64,000 nucleotides of DNA, taken from Taklimakanibacter lacteus. Lineage in GTDB: Bacteria; Pseudomonadota; Alphaproteobacteria; Rhizobiales; Aestuariivirgaceae. The notes below the pieces were generated by a model that ran no database searches, was not told the DNA's origin, and saw only the letters and a program-made list of their open reading frames with translations. This document shows, piece after piece, positions 34,189 through 44,020 of this stretch. The position numbers and the translations under genes were made by a program. The stretch lies in NCBI GenBank assembly GCA_003576695.1, contig QOZQ01000001.1:62001-126000 (forward strand), given 5' to 3'. Position 1 is the stretch's first letter, and every line of letters begins with the position of its first letter.

Positions 34189-34356
34189 TCACTTCGCCTC
34201 TTGAGATTTCTTGTTCTCCTCGGTCTCGCGAGCCAGCCGCAATTTGCGCAAGCGAGCCGTCTTCGATTGAAGCTGAGCCTTTTCGGCGGCGACGATCTTC
34301 ATTGCCGCGATATGGATCAACTCCGCCTTGGATTCCCTGGCTGTGCGGCTTACCAT
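34189..34356 (-). CDS. small hypothetical protein (55 aa)
   Basis: A 55-codon frame starting ATG at 34356, preceded by GGAG. The product (MVSRTARESKAELIHIAAMK; AEKAQLQSKTARLRKLRLAR) is a basic, probably helical or coiled-coil peptide. It ends 35 bases before the 70-aa gene in the same direction, suggesting a two-gene unit. I do not recognise a named family. Confidence 0.55.
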   Translation of the reverse strand: MVSRTARESKAELIHIAAMKIVAAEKAQLQSKTARLRKLRLARETEENKKSQEAK

Positions 34357-34486
34357 GTCTCCGCTCTTTCATGTCGCGGGAGCATGCTCCAGCCCTCGAG
34401 CGCCGAAATGCCCCGATGACGGCAATGTCGCACAATGCCGGCGCCAGGAACACATCTAATTTCTCACCCGAGGGCAGGTTGATCAT

Positions 34487-35167
34487 TCACGCTGCCTGCC
34501 TCGCCGGGTCGCGGCTGAAGATCTCTCTCACCTTGTCGGCGATCGCATGGCCCAGATCCTTGTTGTTCCCGGCGGTGAAGTGGATGCCGTCGCAGCCATC
34601 CGTCGTGATGAAGTCGCCGGCATTCAGGAAATCCACCTTCATGAAATCGGCCATGGCGCGATATTGCTGCGCGAGCCCCTTCGTCTTGGCCGTGCCGCCT
34701 TCGAACATGCCTTGAAAATAGGGATGCGGCATGTCGGTCAGCGGCGGCGGCGCCACGACGAGCGCCTTGGGTGCGGGATAAGGCGTGCCGATGCCGCCAC
34801 CCCCGGTGAGGATCTGGCCCACCAGTTTCGACATGCCCATGGCGATCTCATAGGGCGTGCGCCGGAAATAGGATTTCGTGTCGTTGGTGCCGAGCAGCAC
34901 GATGACGAGGTCGAGCGGCAAGTGGCTCGCAATGGCGGAGGGCAAATAGGCGCTGCCATTCAAACGGGCATCGTTCGGATCATCGAGGCTCGTGGTGCGG
35001 GCGCTCAATCCTTCCTCGATGATGCGATAGCCCTCGCCCAGTTGCGCCGCCATGGCGCCGGTCCAGCGCTCGGCATACGAATAACGGAGTGTCGGCGAGC
35101 CGTCCTCGACGGGAATCCAGCCCCAGGTCAATGAATCCCCGAAACAAAGTATCGATTTCTGCTCCAT
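34487..35167 (-). CDS. SGNH/GDSL hydrolase (esterase)
   Basis: A 226-residue SGNH hydrolase. Block I is FGDSLTWGW (catalytic Ser), block III is LGTNDTKS (Asn) and the Asp/His pair is in DGIHFTAGN near the C-terminus. No signal peptide is present, so it is cytoplasmic. The ATG at 35167 (MEQKSILCFGDS) is 32 bases after the sugar permease stop, and the gene closes the sugar transporter operon. It may remove acetyl groups from an imported carbohydrate. It is a paralogue of the gene at 40072. Confidence 0.88.
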   Translation of the reverse strand: MEQKSILCFGDSLTWGWIPVEDGSPTLRYSYAERWTGAMAAQLGEGYRIIEEGLSARTTSLDDPNDARLNGSAYLPSAIASHLPLDLVIVLLGTNDTKSYFRRTPYEIAMGMSKLVGQILTGGGGIGTPYPAPKALVVAPPPLTDMPHPYFQGMFEGGTAKTKGLAQQYRAMADFMKVDFLNAGDFITTDGCDGIHFTAGNNKDLGHAIADKVREIFSRDPARQAA

Positions 35168-35199
35168 AGTCTTCTCCTCGACTTTCAAGTTTGTCTGGT

Positions 35200-36153
35200 T
35201 CAGGGCTTCGCTATGCGCATCCCGTAGAAGATTGCCGCCAACAGGATGATGAGGCCCTGGATGATCAGCTTGCCGGGTTCGTCGACACCCAATGTCGTCA
35301 TGAGAATGAACAGCAAAGCGAAGGACAGGACGCCGAAGAAAGGCCCCCAAACGCCGCCTTCGCCACGTCCGAAGACGACACCACCCAGGATGGTCGCCGC
35401 CACCGACAGGATGGGCAGATCGAGGCCGACACGCACGCTGCCCACGGCGATCGAGGCAGTCTGCACCAAGGCGGCAATGGCCGCCATCAGCCCGGCCAGG
35501 ATATGGGCGACGATCACCGTCCGCTCGACCGGCACGCCGGAAAAATGCGCCGCCGTCAGATTCTCGCCGACCGAGGCCACGAAGCGTCCGAAGACCATGC
35601 GCGACAGGAAAAGTGCCATCAGGATGGTGAGCGCGATCCACAGGAGGACCGGTGTCGGCACGCCGGCGAGCTTGGTGTTGTAGGCCGTGGCGAATATCGC
35701 GGGCACGTCGCCGGGCGGCTTGCCGCTGGACAGATACTGCACGAAGCCGACCAGCACGATGCTCACCGCCAGCGTGACGATCACCGCCGAGACGCGCCTC
35801 TTGGCGATCATGATGCCGTTGAAGGTGCCGATGATCAGGCCGGTCGCGATCGCCATGGCGATGAAAAGGGCCATGGACGTGCCGGGAAACAGGCCTGAGG
35901 AAATATAGTAGTTGATCAGCAGGATGATGCCGCCTCCCGAGAGGTCGATACTGCGCACCCGCATGACCAGGAGCTGGCCCAGGACCAGGATGCCCAAAGG
36001 AACGATCTGGCGGATGAAGATGCCAAGGATATTGGCATTCATCATATGCGGGCGCAGGACCGCGAGCGTGACCAGCAGGATCGCGAAGACGAAATAGGCC
36101 GGCGGTATGCGCCGGATGCGTTGCCATGCCTTGTCGGCGAGAGTCACGGCCAT
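35200..36153 (-). CDS. ribose-type sugar ABC transporter permease (second)
   Basis: A 317-residue RbsC-type permease with about eight to ten hydrophobic segments. It contains the family regions RSIDLSGGGIILL, GTFNGIMIAKRRVSAVIVTLA and VGENLTAAHFSGVPV. It starts one base after the first permease stop. It probably forms a heterodimeric channel with that permease. The RSIDLSGGG segment departs slightly from the usual GGIDLSVG. Confidence 0.88.
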   Translation of the reverse strand: MAVTLADKAWQRIRRIPPAYFVFAILLVTLAVLRPHMMNANILGIFIRQIVPLGILVLGQLLVMRVRSIDLSGGGIILLINYYISSGLFPGTSMALFIAMAIATGLIIGTFNGIMIAKRRVSAVIVTLAVSIVLVGFVQYLSSGKPPGDVPAIFATAYNTKLAGVPTPVLLWIALTILMALFLSRMVFGRFVASVGENLTAAHFSGVPVERTVIVAHILAGLMAAIAALVQTASIAVGSVRVGLDLPILSVAATILGGVVFGRGEGGVWGPFFGVLSFALLFILMTTLGVDEPGKLIIQGLIILLAAIFYGMRIAKP

Positions 36154-36154
36154 C

Positions 36155-37117
36155 TCACAAGCCCATCCGCTTGCGCGACTGCAATCCGACCACGAGCAGC
36201 AGGATCAGGCCTTTGATCGTCGTCTGGATGAAGGGCGAGACATTTGTGAGATTCATGCCATTGGCGAGAAGAGCCATGACCAGTGCGCCGATCACGGTTC
36301 CATGCAGCGCGCCGACCCCGCCCGACAATTGCGTGCCCCCGATCGCCACAGCGGTGATCGCGTCGAGCTCGAAGAGAAGGCCGACATTGGGATCGCCCGA
36401 GACGATGCGACCGGCCAGGAATATGCCGGCAAGGGCCGCGAAACAGGAGCAGGTGACATAGGCGAGGAGGATGTTGCGCCGCTCGGCGACGCCGAAATTA
36501 TGCGGCACCTTCTCCATCCCCGCGGCGATGCCGCCACCAATGGCGAAGAGGTGGAGTCCGAAACGCGAACCGTGGAGAACCTTCCAGGCCACGAGCAGCA
36601 CCGCGATGCCCCAGAAGACCGGCAGAGGAATGCCGAGAAGCGAACCCGATACGGAAGCGATGACCACATCCGGGACTGTCCCACCCGATACGGGACGCAG
36701 GATGCGCGTGATGCCGAGCACGACATATTGCATCGACAGCGTTGCAATGATCGGATGGACATTCAATCTCGTGATGACAATGCCGTTGATGGCGCCGATC
36801 GCAGCCGCCAGCAGGAAGACGGCGGGAATCAGGAGGTAGGCCGGGCCGTCCAGTGCCAGGATCGCGGTCGTGAAGCTGATCACCGAGCCGACGGACAGAT
36901 CGAGCCCGCCGATCACGATGACGAACATCTGCCCGATCGCGGTGATGATCAGCGGCATGGCCTGGGTGATCAGGTTGAACAGATTGTCGGCACTGGTGAA
37001 TTGCTGCGCCGTCAGGCTGAGGCCGAGAGCGATGGCAAGTGCTATCAGCAGGGGCAGGCTCCACAGGCCCTGGCGCGTGCCCTGGCCGGTGAGGAGCTTG
37101 AGATATGCCGGCTTCAT
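36155..37117 (-). CDS. ribose-type sugar ABC transporter permease (first)
   Basis: A 320-residue RbsC-type permease with the canonical GGLDLSVGSVISFTTAI segment, INGIVITRLNVHPIIATL and GGTQLSGGVGALHGTVIGA. The start is the ATG at 37117 (MKPAYLKLLTGQGTRQG), 13 bases after the ATPase stop. The longer frame to 37219 would overlap the ATPase gene and is not supported. Confidence 0.88.
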   Translation of the reverse strand: MKPAYLKLLTGQGTRQGLWSLPLLIALAIALGLSLTAQQFTSADNLFNLITQAMPLIITAIGQMFVIVIGGLDLSVGSVISFTTAILALDGPAYLLIPAVFLLAAAIGAINGIVITRLNVHPIIATLSMQYVVLGITRILRPVSGGTVPDVVIASVSGSLLGIPLPVFWGIAVLLVAWKVLHGSRFGLHLFAIGGGIAAGMEKVPHNFGVAERRNILLAYVTCSCFAALAGIFLAGRIVSGDPNVGLLFELDAITAVAIGGTQLSGGVGALHGTVIGALVMALLANGMNLTNVSPFIQTTIKGLILLLVVGLQSRKRMGL

Positions 37118-37130
37118 GCCGGTCAGACGG

Positions 37131-38636
37131 TCAGGCGACGAGGGCGGCATCGAGGATCCTGTGCTCGGTTGCCTCGGCGGCCGGCATCTCGCCGACCAGC
37201 GTGTTGGCGTGCATGACATAGATGCGGTCGCACAGGCCGATCAGCTCGATGGTCTCGCGCGACAGGACGATCACGGCGCCTCCTTTGGCTGCAAATCGCC
37301 GCAGCAGTTTGTATATCTCGGACTTGGCGCCGACATCGACGCCACGCGTCGGCTCCTCGATAAGCAAGACATTCATATCGGCGGCGAGATAGCGGCCGAG
37401 CAGTACCTTCTGCTGGTTGCCGCCCGACAATGAACTGACGAGCGCTTCGGCGCCGGCCGATTTCACCTGCAGGCTTGTCAATGTCTCGGCGATCTCGCGC
37501 CGATAGGGCTTTGCCGGGGCCAGCTGCGGCTGGCCGGCATGCAGGGCCATGGTGATGTTGTGGCTGATCGGCAGGCCGAGGAACAGGCCTTCGTCCTTGC
37601 GGTCCTCGGGAACAAAGCCGATGCGCGCGGCCTGGAGCTGGCGAATACCGGAAGCGGCGGAAACCGGCAGAGCGATCTTCGTTCCGCCAAGGATCACGGT
37701 TCCGGCAACTGGGTGGAACTGGCCGATCAGGGCTCGCAGCAGCTTTTGCTGTCCCTGACCCTCGAGTCCCGCCAGAGCGATGATCTCGCCCTTGCGGAGC
37801 GAAAGCGAAAAAGGCTTCGAAGCGCTGTCGATCCGGAAGTCGCTTATATCGACGACAATCTCGCCGAAGGCGGTGGCGCGCGGCGGGAACAGATCCTTGA
37901 GCTCGCGGCCGACCATCATCGCAATGAGCTGGCCGGGCTTCACTTCGGCGACGGTTCTGGTGCCGATGAGCTCGCCATCCTTGAGCACGGTCACCGTATC
38001 GCAGATCGCGAAGATCTCCTCCATGCGATGGGAGATATAGACGATGGCCTTGCCGGCATCGCGCAGCCGCCGGATCTGCCGGTTGAGCATCTCGACATCG
38101 GCGGCATTGAGGGCGGCGGTCGGCTCGTCGAGAATGAAGACGTTTGCCTCGGCCTTGATGCCATGGGCGATCTCGACGAATTGCCGCTCGGCGATGGTGA
38201 GATCGGAGACCAGCGTTTCGGGATCGAGGTCGAGCCCCAATTCGCCGAGCGCGCGTCTGGCGAGCTGGTTCATCCCCCGATAATCGACGGTGCGGAGCCA
38301 GCCGGTCGGTTCGCGGCCGAGAAACATGTTCTCGGCGATCGTGAGATTGGGCAGGAGCGAAAGTTCCTGGAATACGGTCGAGATGCCGGCCGCAATCGCA
38401 TCCTTCGGCCGGGCAAAGGCGACGGTTTCACCCTTCAGGCGGATCTCGCCTTCATCCGGCTGATGAACGCCGGCAAGGATCTTCATCAATGTCGATTTGC
38501 CGGCGCCATTCTCGCCCATCAGCGCATGGACGGTGCCCGGCATAAGCTCAAGCGAGACGCCCTTCAAAGCGACGCTGCCGCCAAAGGTCTTCGAGATGTC
38601 CGACATTTCGACGAGACTGGCCATGGCGCTATCCAT
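37131..38636 (-). CDS. sugar ABC transporter ATP-binding protein (RbsA/XylG type)
   Basis: A 501-residue double ATPase. The N-terminal half has Walker A GENGAGKST and Walker B VFILDEPTAAL. The C-terminal half has signature LSGGNQQK and Walker B VLLIEEPTRGVD, with a degenerate second Walker A (AGLEGQGQQK) as in this family. The start at 38636 (MDSAMASLVEM) is a compromise; 38624 is also possible. A perfect hairpin at 38651-38679 immediately upstream argues against starting further out. Confidence 0.88.
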   Translation of the reverse strand: MDSAMASLVEMSDISKTFGGSVALKGVSLELMPGTVHALMGENGAGKSTLMKILAGVHQPDEGEIRLKGETVAFARPKDAIAAGISTVFQELSLLPNLTIAENMFLGREPTGWLRTVDYRGMNQLARRALGELGLDLDPETLVSDLTIAERQFVEIAHGIKAEANVFILDEPTAALNAADVEMLNRQIRRLRDAGKAIVYISHRMEEIFAICDTVTVLKDGELIGTRTVAEVKPGQLIAMMVGRELKDLFPPRATAFGEIVVDISDFRIDSASKPFSLSLRKGEIIALAGLEGQGQQKLLRALIGQFHPVAGTVILGGTKIALPVSAASGIRQLQAARIGFVPEDRKDEGLFLGLPISHNITMALHAGQPQLAPAKPYRREIAETLTSLQVKSAGAEALVSSLSGGNQQKVLLGRYLAADMNVLLIEEPTRGVDVGAKSEIYKLLRRFAAKGGAVIVLSRETIELIGLCDRIYVMHANTLVGEMPAAEATEHRILDAALVA

Positions 38637-38650
38637 GCATATCCGGATTT

Positions 38651-38679
38651 CCTTCTCCCGCATGGCGTGCGGGAGAAGG
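38651..38679. repeat. 12-bp perfect intercistronic hairpin
   Basis: The arms CCTTCTCCCGCA and TGCGGGAGAAGG enclose five bases. It lies between the binding-protein stop (38698) and the ATPase start, where such hairpins commonly stabilise or partly terminate the abundant binding-protein mRNA. Confidence 0.65.
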
Positions 38680-38697
38680 GGAAGTGTTGGCGATGAC

Positions 38698-39774
38698 TTA
38701 CTTCACCGCGTAATATTGCTTGAGTTGCTCTTCCGTCAGCTCAGACGGCCACCACACATTCGCCGAGAGATTCTCGCGATAGTATGTCTTGACCTTCTCG
38801 AGATCCCAGCCGTCGGGGTTGTAGTCGTAGTGCTTCTTCAGTTCCTTGCCTTCGAGCAGGGCGACAGCGGCGCGAATGCCGGCGGCACCCTGCGAGGGGC
38901 TGTATTCGGCCGAGATCGACTTGAAGCCGTCCTTGATCCACTGGCCGAAGAAGCCGTTATTGCCTTCACCGGTGATCGGCGGGATGGGGGCGCCAAACTG
39001 CTTGAACACATCGACACAGGCGCGCGTCATATCGGCGCCCGACGACCAGATGCCGTCGACCTGCGGGTTGTTCAGATAAAGCGTCTCGCAGACCTTCTTG
39101 GTCTTGTCATACTGCCAGTCGCCATGCTCCTCGACGATGATCTTGATGTCGGTGCCCTTGAGCGACTGGAGCAGCCCATTATAACGGTTGGTGTCCTCGG
39201 GATGGCCGGCGAGACCGCGCAGCACCCAGATATTGCCTTTGCCGCCCAGTTCCTTGACCAGGAAGTCACCCATGACCTTGCCGAAATGCTCGGCACCGCC
39301 CTGGATCTCGGTGGTGAAGGCGTCGGTCTCGATGCGGCCGGTATGCAGGATCACCGGAATGCCGGCGGCGACCGCCTTCCGGATGCTGGCATCGGCCGAG
39401 GTCGAGGTGACGGGCTGCACGATGATGGCGTCGACCTTCTGGGCGATCAGATCCTCGATATCGGCCACCTGCTTCTTCTGGTCGAAGCCGGCATCGAGCA
39501 GGATGAACTTGCTGATCCGCTTGTCCTTCGCCGCGGCCGCCTCGGTTTCATGCGCGACCTGCACGGTCCAGGTATTGGCATTGACACCGAAATGACTCAT
39601 GCCGATGACCCAGGGCGGGTCCCTCCTGAACTTGCCGGCTTCGATAGCGGGGTTGTCGCCCTGGCGCGCGGTGACGCCATCCATCAGATGGACGTCTTCG
39701 GCAAAAGTCGGCGATGCCAGGAATGTCGCGGCGAGCAGGGCGCCCGCGACCACGGATTTCATCAGGATTCTCAT
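38698..39774 (-). CDS. sugar ABC transporter substrate-binding protein (ribose-type)
   Basis: A 358-residue periplasmic binding protein of the LacI-like family (peripla_BP_4). The signal peptide is residues 1-26 (MRILMKSVVAGALLAATFLA, cleavage near TFA-ED). The body shows WVIGMSHFGVNANTWTVQV and DIEDLIAQKVDAIIVQP. The start at 39774 is fixed by GGAGGA six bases upstream. It is the first gene of the minus-strand operon SBP-ATPase-permease-permease-SGNH hydrolase. The ligand is unknown; the linked esterases suggest an acetylated sugar. Confidence 0.9.
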   Translation of the reverse strand: MRILMKSVVAGALLAATFLASPTFAEDVHLMDGVTARQGDNPAIEAGKFRRDPPWVIGMSHFGVNANTWTVQVAHETEAAAAKDKRISKFILLDAGFDQKKQVADIEDLIAQKVDAIIVQPVTSTSADASIRKAVAAGIPVILHTGRIETDAFTTEIQGGAEHFGKVMGDFLVKELGGKGNIWVLRGLAGHPEDTNRYNGLLQSLKGTDIKIIVEEHGDWQYDKTKKVCETLYLNNPQVDGIWSSGADMTRACVDVFKQFGAPIPPITGEGNNGFFGQWIKDGFKSISAEYSPSQGAAGIRAAVALLEGKELKKHYDYNPDGWDLEKVKTYYRENLSANVWWPSELTEEQLKQYYAVK

Positions 39775-39941
39775 AGACAGTCCTCCCATGGGCTTTTCCT
39801 CAGGCCGTCGCTCCCTGCCTTGTTCTGGATACATCTTCCCCTTCGCCGGACATCGCTTTGGATGTGCCGGCGCGGCTGGGAAAACTTCTTCGGAGTGACG
39901 TTCGGGGGCAGAAAACACGTTGTCTGAAGGCTTGTCAATAG

Positions 39942-39962
39942 TTATTCATGTTGAATGAATAA
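39942..39962. promoter_or_regulatory. 21-bp palindrome in divergent promoter region
   Basis: TTATTCAT (39942-39949) and ATGAATAA (39955-39962) are perfect inverted repeats around GTTGA. TTGTC is just upstream. The element sits in the 297-base gap between the divergent binding-protein gene (39774) and SGNH gene (40072) and is the best candidate operator for the ROK repressor encoded at 40776. No gene is seen in this gap. Confidence 0.6.
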
Positions 39963-40071
39963 TTGGCAGCTTGCGCCCTTGCCCCCCGGGTGGCATCGTC
40001 AGAGCAGCGCTCCGGTTGACGGGGAGCGTCCACTAGCTATTGATTTTACTGAAGTTTCTTGGAGATCAGCG

Positions 40072-40725
40072 GTGCGCACGGTTCTCTGCTTCGGAGATTC
40101 GAACACTCATGGACAAATTCCCGGCGGCACCCCACTCGACCGTTATGGCTGGACGCAGCGCTGGCCCGGCGTGCTGGCCCGGGCGCTTGGCCCCAAATGG
40201 TATGTCATCGAAGAAGGCTTGAGCGGACGCACAACGGTCCGCGACGATCCCATCGAAGGCGTGCACAAGAACGGCCGGCGATATCTGCGTCCCTGCCTGC
40301 AAAGCCACGCGCCGCTCGATCTCGTCATCATCATGCTCGGCACCAACGACCTGAAGGCGCGCTTCCAGCAGCCGCCTTCCGAAGTGGCCATGGGCATCGG
40401 CTGCCTGATCCATGATATCAAGGAGCTGGCGCCGGGGCCTGGCGGGCATGTGTCCGAAGTGATGATCGTCGCGCCACCGCCGATGCTCGATGATATCAAG
40501 GAGTGGGAGCCAATCTTCTCGGGTGCTCCGGAGAAGTCCAGGCGGCTGGCGCTTGAATTCGAGATCATGGCCGATTCGCTGGAAGTGCATTTCTTCGATG
40601 CGGGCTCGGTGATCACCTGCGATCCGCTCGATGGCTTTCATATCAATGCGGAGGCGCATGAGGCGCTGGGTGTGGCCCTTGCGCATGAGGTTGAAACGAT
40701 CGGATGGAGCGATCATGAGCGCTGA
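40072..40725 (+). CDS. SGNH/GDSL hydrolase (esterase)
   Basis: A 217-residue cytoplasmic SGNH hydrolase. Block I is FGDSNTHGQ, block III is LGTNDLKA and the C-terminal Asp/His are in DPLDGFHINAEAH. The start is taken as GTG at 40072 because GGAG is seven bases upstream and the protein then begins VRTVLCFGDSN at the family start; an ATG at 39955 lies inside the palindromic operator. It shares IEEGLS-RTT and SH-PLDLVI with the paralogue at 34487. It is likely an acetyl-carbohydrate esterase (inference). Confidence 0.88.
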   Translation: MRTVLCFGDSNTHGQIPGGTPLDRYGWTQRWPGVLARALGPKWYVIEEGLSGRTTVRDDPIEGVHKNGRRYLRPCLQSHAPLDLVIIMLGTNDLKARFQQPPSEVAMGIGCLIHDIKELAPGPGGHVSEVMIVAPPPMLDDIKEWEPIFSGAPEKSRRLALEFEIMADSLEVHFFDAGSVITCDPLDGFHINAEAHEALGVALAHEVETIGWSDHER

Positions 40726-40775
40726 AGAGTTCAGGCTCGTATCGGCAGGATTTCGCAGGTCTGGAGATGACGTGA

Positions 40776-41879
40776 ATGCCTGACATGCGATTTGCACCGC
40801 CGAACCCGCTCAGGATCGCGGACCGGGCGGCGGGCCTGAACGCCACCAGCGTGCGCAGCTATAACGAGCGCCTGCTCCTGTCGCTGCTGCTGCAGAACAA
40901 CGGCATCACCCGCCTCGAGATCGGCGAAAGCACCGGCCTCTCGGCGCAGACCGTCTCGGTCCTCGTCCGCTCGCTCGAGCAGGAAGGGCTCGTCGTCAAG
41001 GGCAAGGCGCAGAAGGGTCGCGTCGGACCACCGACGACTCCCGTCTCGCTCAACCCGGAAGGCGCCTATTCGGTCGGGATCAGCATCGGCAACAAGCGCT
41101 CGCATATCGTCCTCATCGATTTCGTGGGGACGATCCGCTTCCATGCGACGCTGCCCAATCCTGAGCCCAACAGCAAAAGCAATCATCCGGAATTCCTCGA
41201 GACGATCCAGCGTGCGCTCGAAGCCCTGCCCAAGGGAACGCAGGATCGGTTGGCGGGCATCGGTCTGGCTCTGCCGGAGTCGCGGTCGGGCCTCGTAGCC
41301 GGCCGCTCGGAATCGAAACACAAATATGCGGCGCTCCAGGACGAGATCGAGAAGGAGATCGGCCATGCCGTGTTCGTGCAAAACGACATCACGGCGGCGG
41401 CGGCCGGCGAAAGCATGTTCGGTTCGGCGAAACCTCATGCCGATCACCTCTATTTCTATCTCGGGCACGAGCTGCACAGCCGGCTCGTCCTCAACCACCA
41501 GATCTATAATGGCAATTCGCCCCTGAGCTTCGACATTGGACTGAGCGCGCTCGAACGCCGTGTCATCGCCGGGCGCCTTCCCGCCGAGCCCATATGGGAC
41601 AGGCCGCTGAGCTGGCCGGATTATGGCGAAGCGTTGCTGAGATGGGAGGATGAGCTCATTGACTCCATGCGCGGATCGATCGCCGCCCTGGCGCAGTTCG
41701 TCGAGATCAAGACCGTGATCCTGTCCTCCTATATTCCGGAGGATATCTGTCGCGATCTCTGCGCGAAGCTTGGCGCGCTGCTGCCGAATGTGATGGTTGT
41801 CGCCGGCAAATCCTCGCCGTCGCCTAAGGCCGTAGGCGCGGCAAGCCTGCCTTTCAGCTCGCGATTCATGGTCGAATAG
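40776..41879 (+). CDS. ROK family transcriptional repressor
   Basis: A 367-residue XylR/NagC-like protein. The N-terminal winged helix (NNGITRLEIGESTGLSAQTV, residues 41-60) is followed by a ROK sugar-kinase-fold domain (VGISIGNKRSHIVLIDFVG; VQNDITAAAAGE). The zinc-binding CxCGxxGC motif of most ROK proteins is absent (region NGNSPLSFDIGLSALERR). It likely represses the flanking sugar transporter and esterases in the absence of the sugar. It begins 50 bases after the SGNH gene in the same direction. Confidence 0.88.
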   Translation: MPDMRFAPPNPLRIADRAAGLNATSVRSYNERLLLSLLLQNNGITRLEIGESTGLSAQTVSVLVRSLEQEGLVVKGKAQKGRVGPPTTPVSLNPEGAYSVGISIGNKRSHIVLIDFVGTIRFHATLPNPEPNSKSNHPEFLETIQRALEALPKGTQDRLAGIGLALPESRSGLVAGRSESKHKYAALQDEIEKEIGHAVFVQNDITAAAAGESMFGSAKPHADHLYFYLGHELHSRLVLNHQIYNGNSPLSFDIGLSALERRVIAGRLPAEPIWDRPLSWPDYGEALLRWEDELIDSMRGSIAALAQFVEIKTVILSSYIPEDICRDLCAKLGALLPNVMVVAGKSSPSPKAVGAASLPFSSRFMVE

Positions 41880-41884
41880 CGGCT

Positions 41885-43957
41885 CTACCCCTTGTCGGCG
41901 AATCTCCGCTTGGCGTCGGCAAGCTGCTTCAATAGGCCCGAGGGTTTCCAGAACCAGGTATCGTCGCGGGCCAGCGCCTCGATGCGGCGCAGGACTTCGG
42001 CCAGGCCCATCTCGTCGGCCATGTGCATCGGGCCGCCGCGCCAGCGCGGGAAGCCATAGCCATTGACCATCACCACATCGATGTCGCCGGACCGCAGGGC
42101 AATGCCCTCATCCAGGATGCGCGCGCCTTCATTGATCATGGCGAGGAGGATGCGGTCCATGATCTCATCCGAGGTGAAGGACCGCGATACGATCCCCTTG
42201 CGCGTGCGCTCGGCGGCGATGATGGCGAGGGCTTCGTCATCGGGTACCGGCACGCCGCCTGAATAGTTGTAATAGCCGCGACCGGCCTTGCGGCCGAGAT
42301 GGCCGCGCTCGCAGATGAGATCACCGATCTCGACATAGCGCTCGCGTGGATCGCGGCGAGGCGCCAGCGCCCTGCGGTTGGCCCAGCCGATATCGAGGCC
42401 CGCCATGTCCTGCATCTCGAACACGCCCATGGGGAGCCCGAAATTCTTGAAGGCGGCATCCACTTCAGCCGGCGCCGCCCCATCCTCGATCAGGTAATCG
42501 GCCTGCTTGCGATAGGCGGAAAGTATGCGGTTGCCAATGAAGCCGTCGCAGACGCCGGCTCTGACCGCGATCTTGCCCAGCCTGCGGCCCAGCGCGAAGC
42601 CGGTCGCTACGGCTTCGGGTCGCGCTTTCGGCGGCACCACGACCTCGAGCAATTTCATGATGTGAGCGGGCGAGAAGAAATGCAGGCCGATGACGCGTTC
42701 CGGCCGCGCCGTCACGGCGGCGATGGCGCCGACATCGAGATAGGAGGTGTTGGTGGCGAGCACCGCCTCCGGCTTCGCGACCTTGTCGAGCTCGCGGAAG
42801 ATCGCCTGCTTGACCGCGAGATCCTCGAAGGCGGCTTCGATGACGAGATCCGCCTCGGCCAGATCGGCATAGGAGGCGCTGGCATGCAAACGGCCCGCGG
42901 CGATGGCATCATAGTCCGCCTGCGCGAGCTTGCCGCGTTCGACCGAAGCCTTGAGCAAGCCCAAGGCGCGGTTCCTCGCGCCTTCCGCCGAAGCTGCGTC
43001 GCGCTCGATCAAGGTGACGTTCATGCCGGCGAGCAGGGCAGAAGCGGCAATGCCGGTGCCCATGAGCCCGCCGCCTACGACACCCAGTCCCGCGACCGGC
43101 AGAGGCCTGGCATCGGCCTCGGGTATCTTGCCGATCTCGCGTTCGGCGAAGAAGATGTGGCGCAGTGCCCGCGCCTGCCCGGAGTTGCGCAATCCGGCGA
43201 AGATCTCCGCCTCGCGCGCCATGCCCTGTGCAAAATCCATATGAGCGGTCTCTGCCAGGAGATCGAGAGCGCTGACCGGGCTGATCTGGCCGCGGGCGCG
43301 GGTGGCGATCTGCTGGCGCGCTTTGGCAAAGATTTCAGGCGCCGTGGCTGCCGGCGGGCGATCCGAAAGGCGCGGGATCGGCGCTGCGATCTTCTCCATC
43401 AGGAGCTTGCGGGCGCTGCCGAGGAGATCACCTTCGGCCACGGCATCGGCGATGCCGAGCTTCAAGGCTTCGGCCGCATCGACACGGCGCCCGCTGGTGA
43501 TCATGTCGATCGAAGCTTGAATGCCGATGAGACGCGGCAGGCGCTGCGTACCGCCGGCGCCCGGAATGATGCCGAGCGTCACCTCCGGCAAGCCCACGAA
43601 AGCGCTTCTGTGCATCACGCGATAATGGCAGCCGAGCGCCAGCTCGAAGCCGCCGCCCAGCGCCGTGCCATGAATGGCGGCGACGACAGGTTTGTCGAGC
43701 GCCTCGATGCCGGCGATCACATCGCGCAGCATGGGCGGCGCCGGCGGCTTGCCGAATTCGCGGATATCGGCGCCGGCGACGAAGGTCCTGCCGGCGCAGC
43801 TGAGGATGATGCCGCGAATGGAGGCATCCGCCGCAATCTTCGCCATTGAATCGGCGAGGCCCTGCCGCACCGCCTGCGATACGGCATTGACCGGCGGATT
43901 GTCGATGGTGATGACCGCAATGCCATCCGCATGGGAGAGCGATACCGGTGTCGTCAT
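41885..43957 (-). CDS. FadJ-like enoyl-CoA hydratase / 3-hydroxyacyl-CoA dehydrogenase
   Basis: A 690-residue bifunctional beta-oxidation enzyme. The N-terminal crotonase domain ([43 protein letters not shown] with the catalytic Glu) is followed by an NAD-binding domain ([15 protein letters not shown], near residue 290) and the dehydrogenase domain ([16 protein letters not shown]). It hydrates an enoyl-CoA and oxidises the 3-hydroxyacyl-CoA. The start ATG at 43957 begins [16 protein letters not shown]; farther upstream lies a repeat. It is the last gene of the SDR-MarR-ECH-ACAD operon and probably acts after ring reduction and cleavage of anthraniloyl-CoA. Confidence 0.9.
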   Translation of the reverse strand: MTTPVSLSHADGIAVITIDNPPVNAVSQAVRQGLADSMAKIAADASIRGIILSCAGRTFVAGADIREFGKPPAPPMLRDVIAGIEALDKPVVAAIHGTALGGGFELALGCHYRVMHRSAFVGLPEVTLGIIPGAGGTQRLPRLIGIQASIDMITSGRRVDAAEALKLGIADAVAEGDLLGSARKLLMEKIAAPIPRLSDRPPAATAPEIFAKARQQIATRARGQISPVSALDLLAETAHMDFAQGMAREAEIFAGLRNSGQARALRHIFFAEREIGKIPEADARPLPVAGLGVVGGGLMGTGIAASALLAGMNVTLIERDAASAEGARNRALGLLKASVERGKLAQADYDAIAAGRLHASASYADLAEADLVIEAAFEDLAVKQAIFRELDKVAKPEAVLATNTSYLDVGAIAAVTARPERVIGLHFFSPAHIMKLLEVVVPPKARPEAVATGFALGRRLGKIAVRAGVCDGFIGNRILSAYRKQADYLIEDGAAPAEVDAAFKNFGLPMGVFEMQDMAGLDIGWANRRALAPRRDPRERYVEIGDLICERGHLGRKAGRGYYNYSGGVPVPDDEALAIIAAERTRKGIVSRSFTSDEIMDRILLAMINEGARILDEGIALRSGDIDVVMVNGYGFPRWRGGPMHMADEMGLAEVLRRIEALARDDTWFWKPSGLLKQLADAKRRFADKG

Positions 43958-44020
43958 GGTGTGGTGCCCGCCATTGCAGGACAGAAGCATGAGTCGGGCG
44001 CGAATACTCTCCGTCCATTC

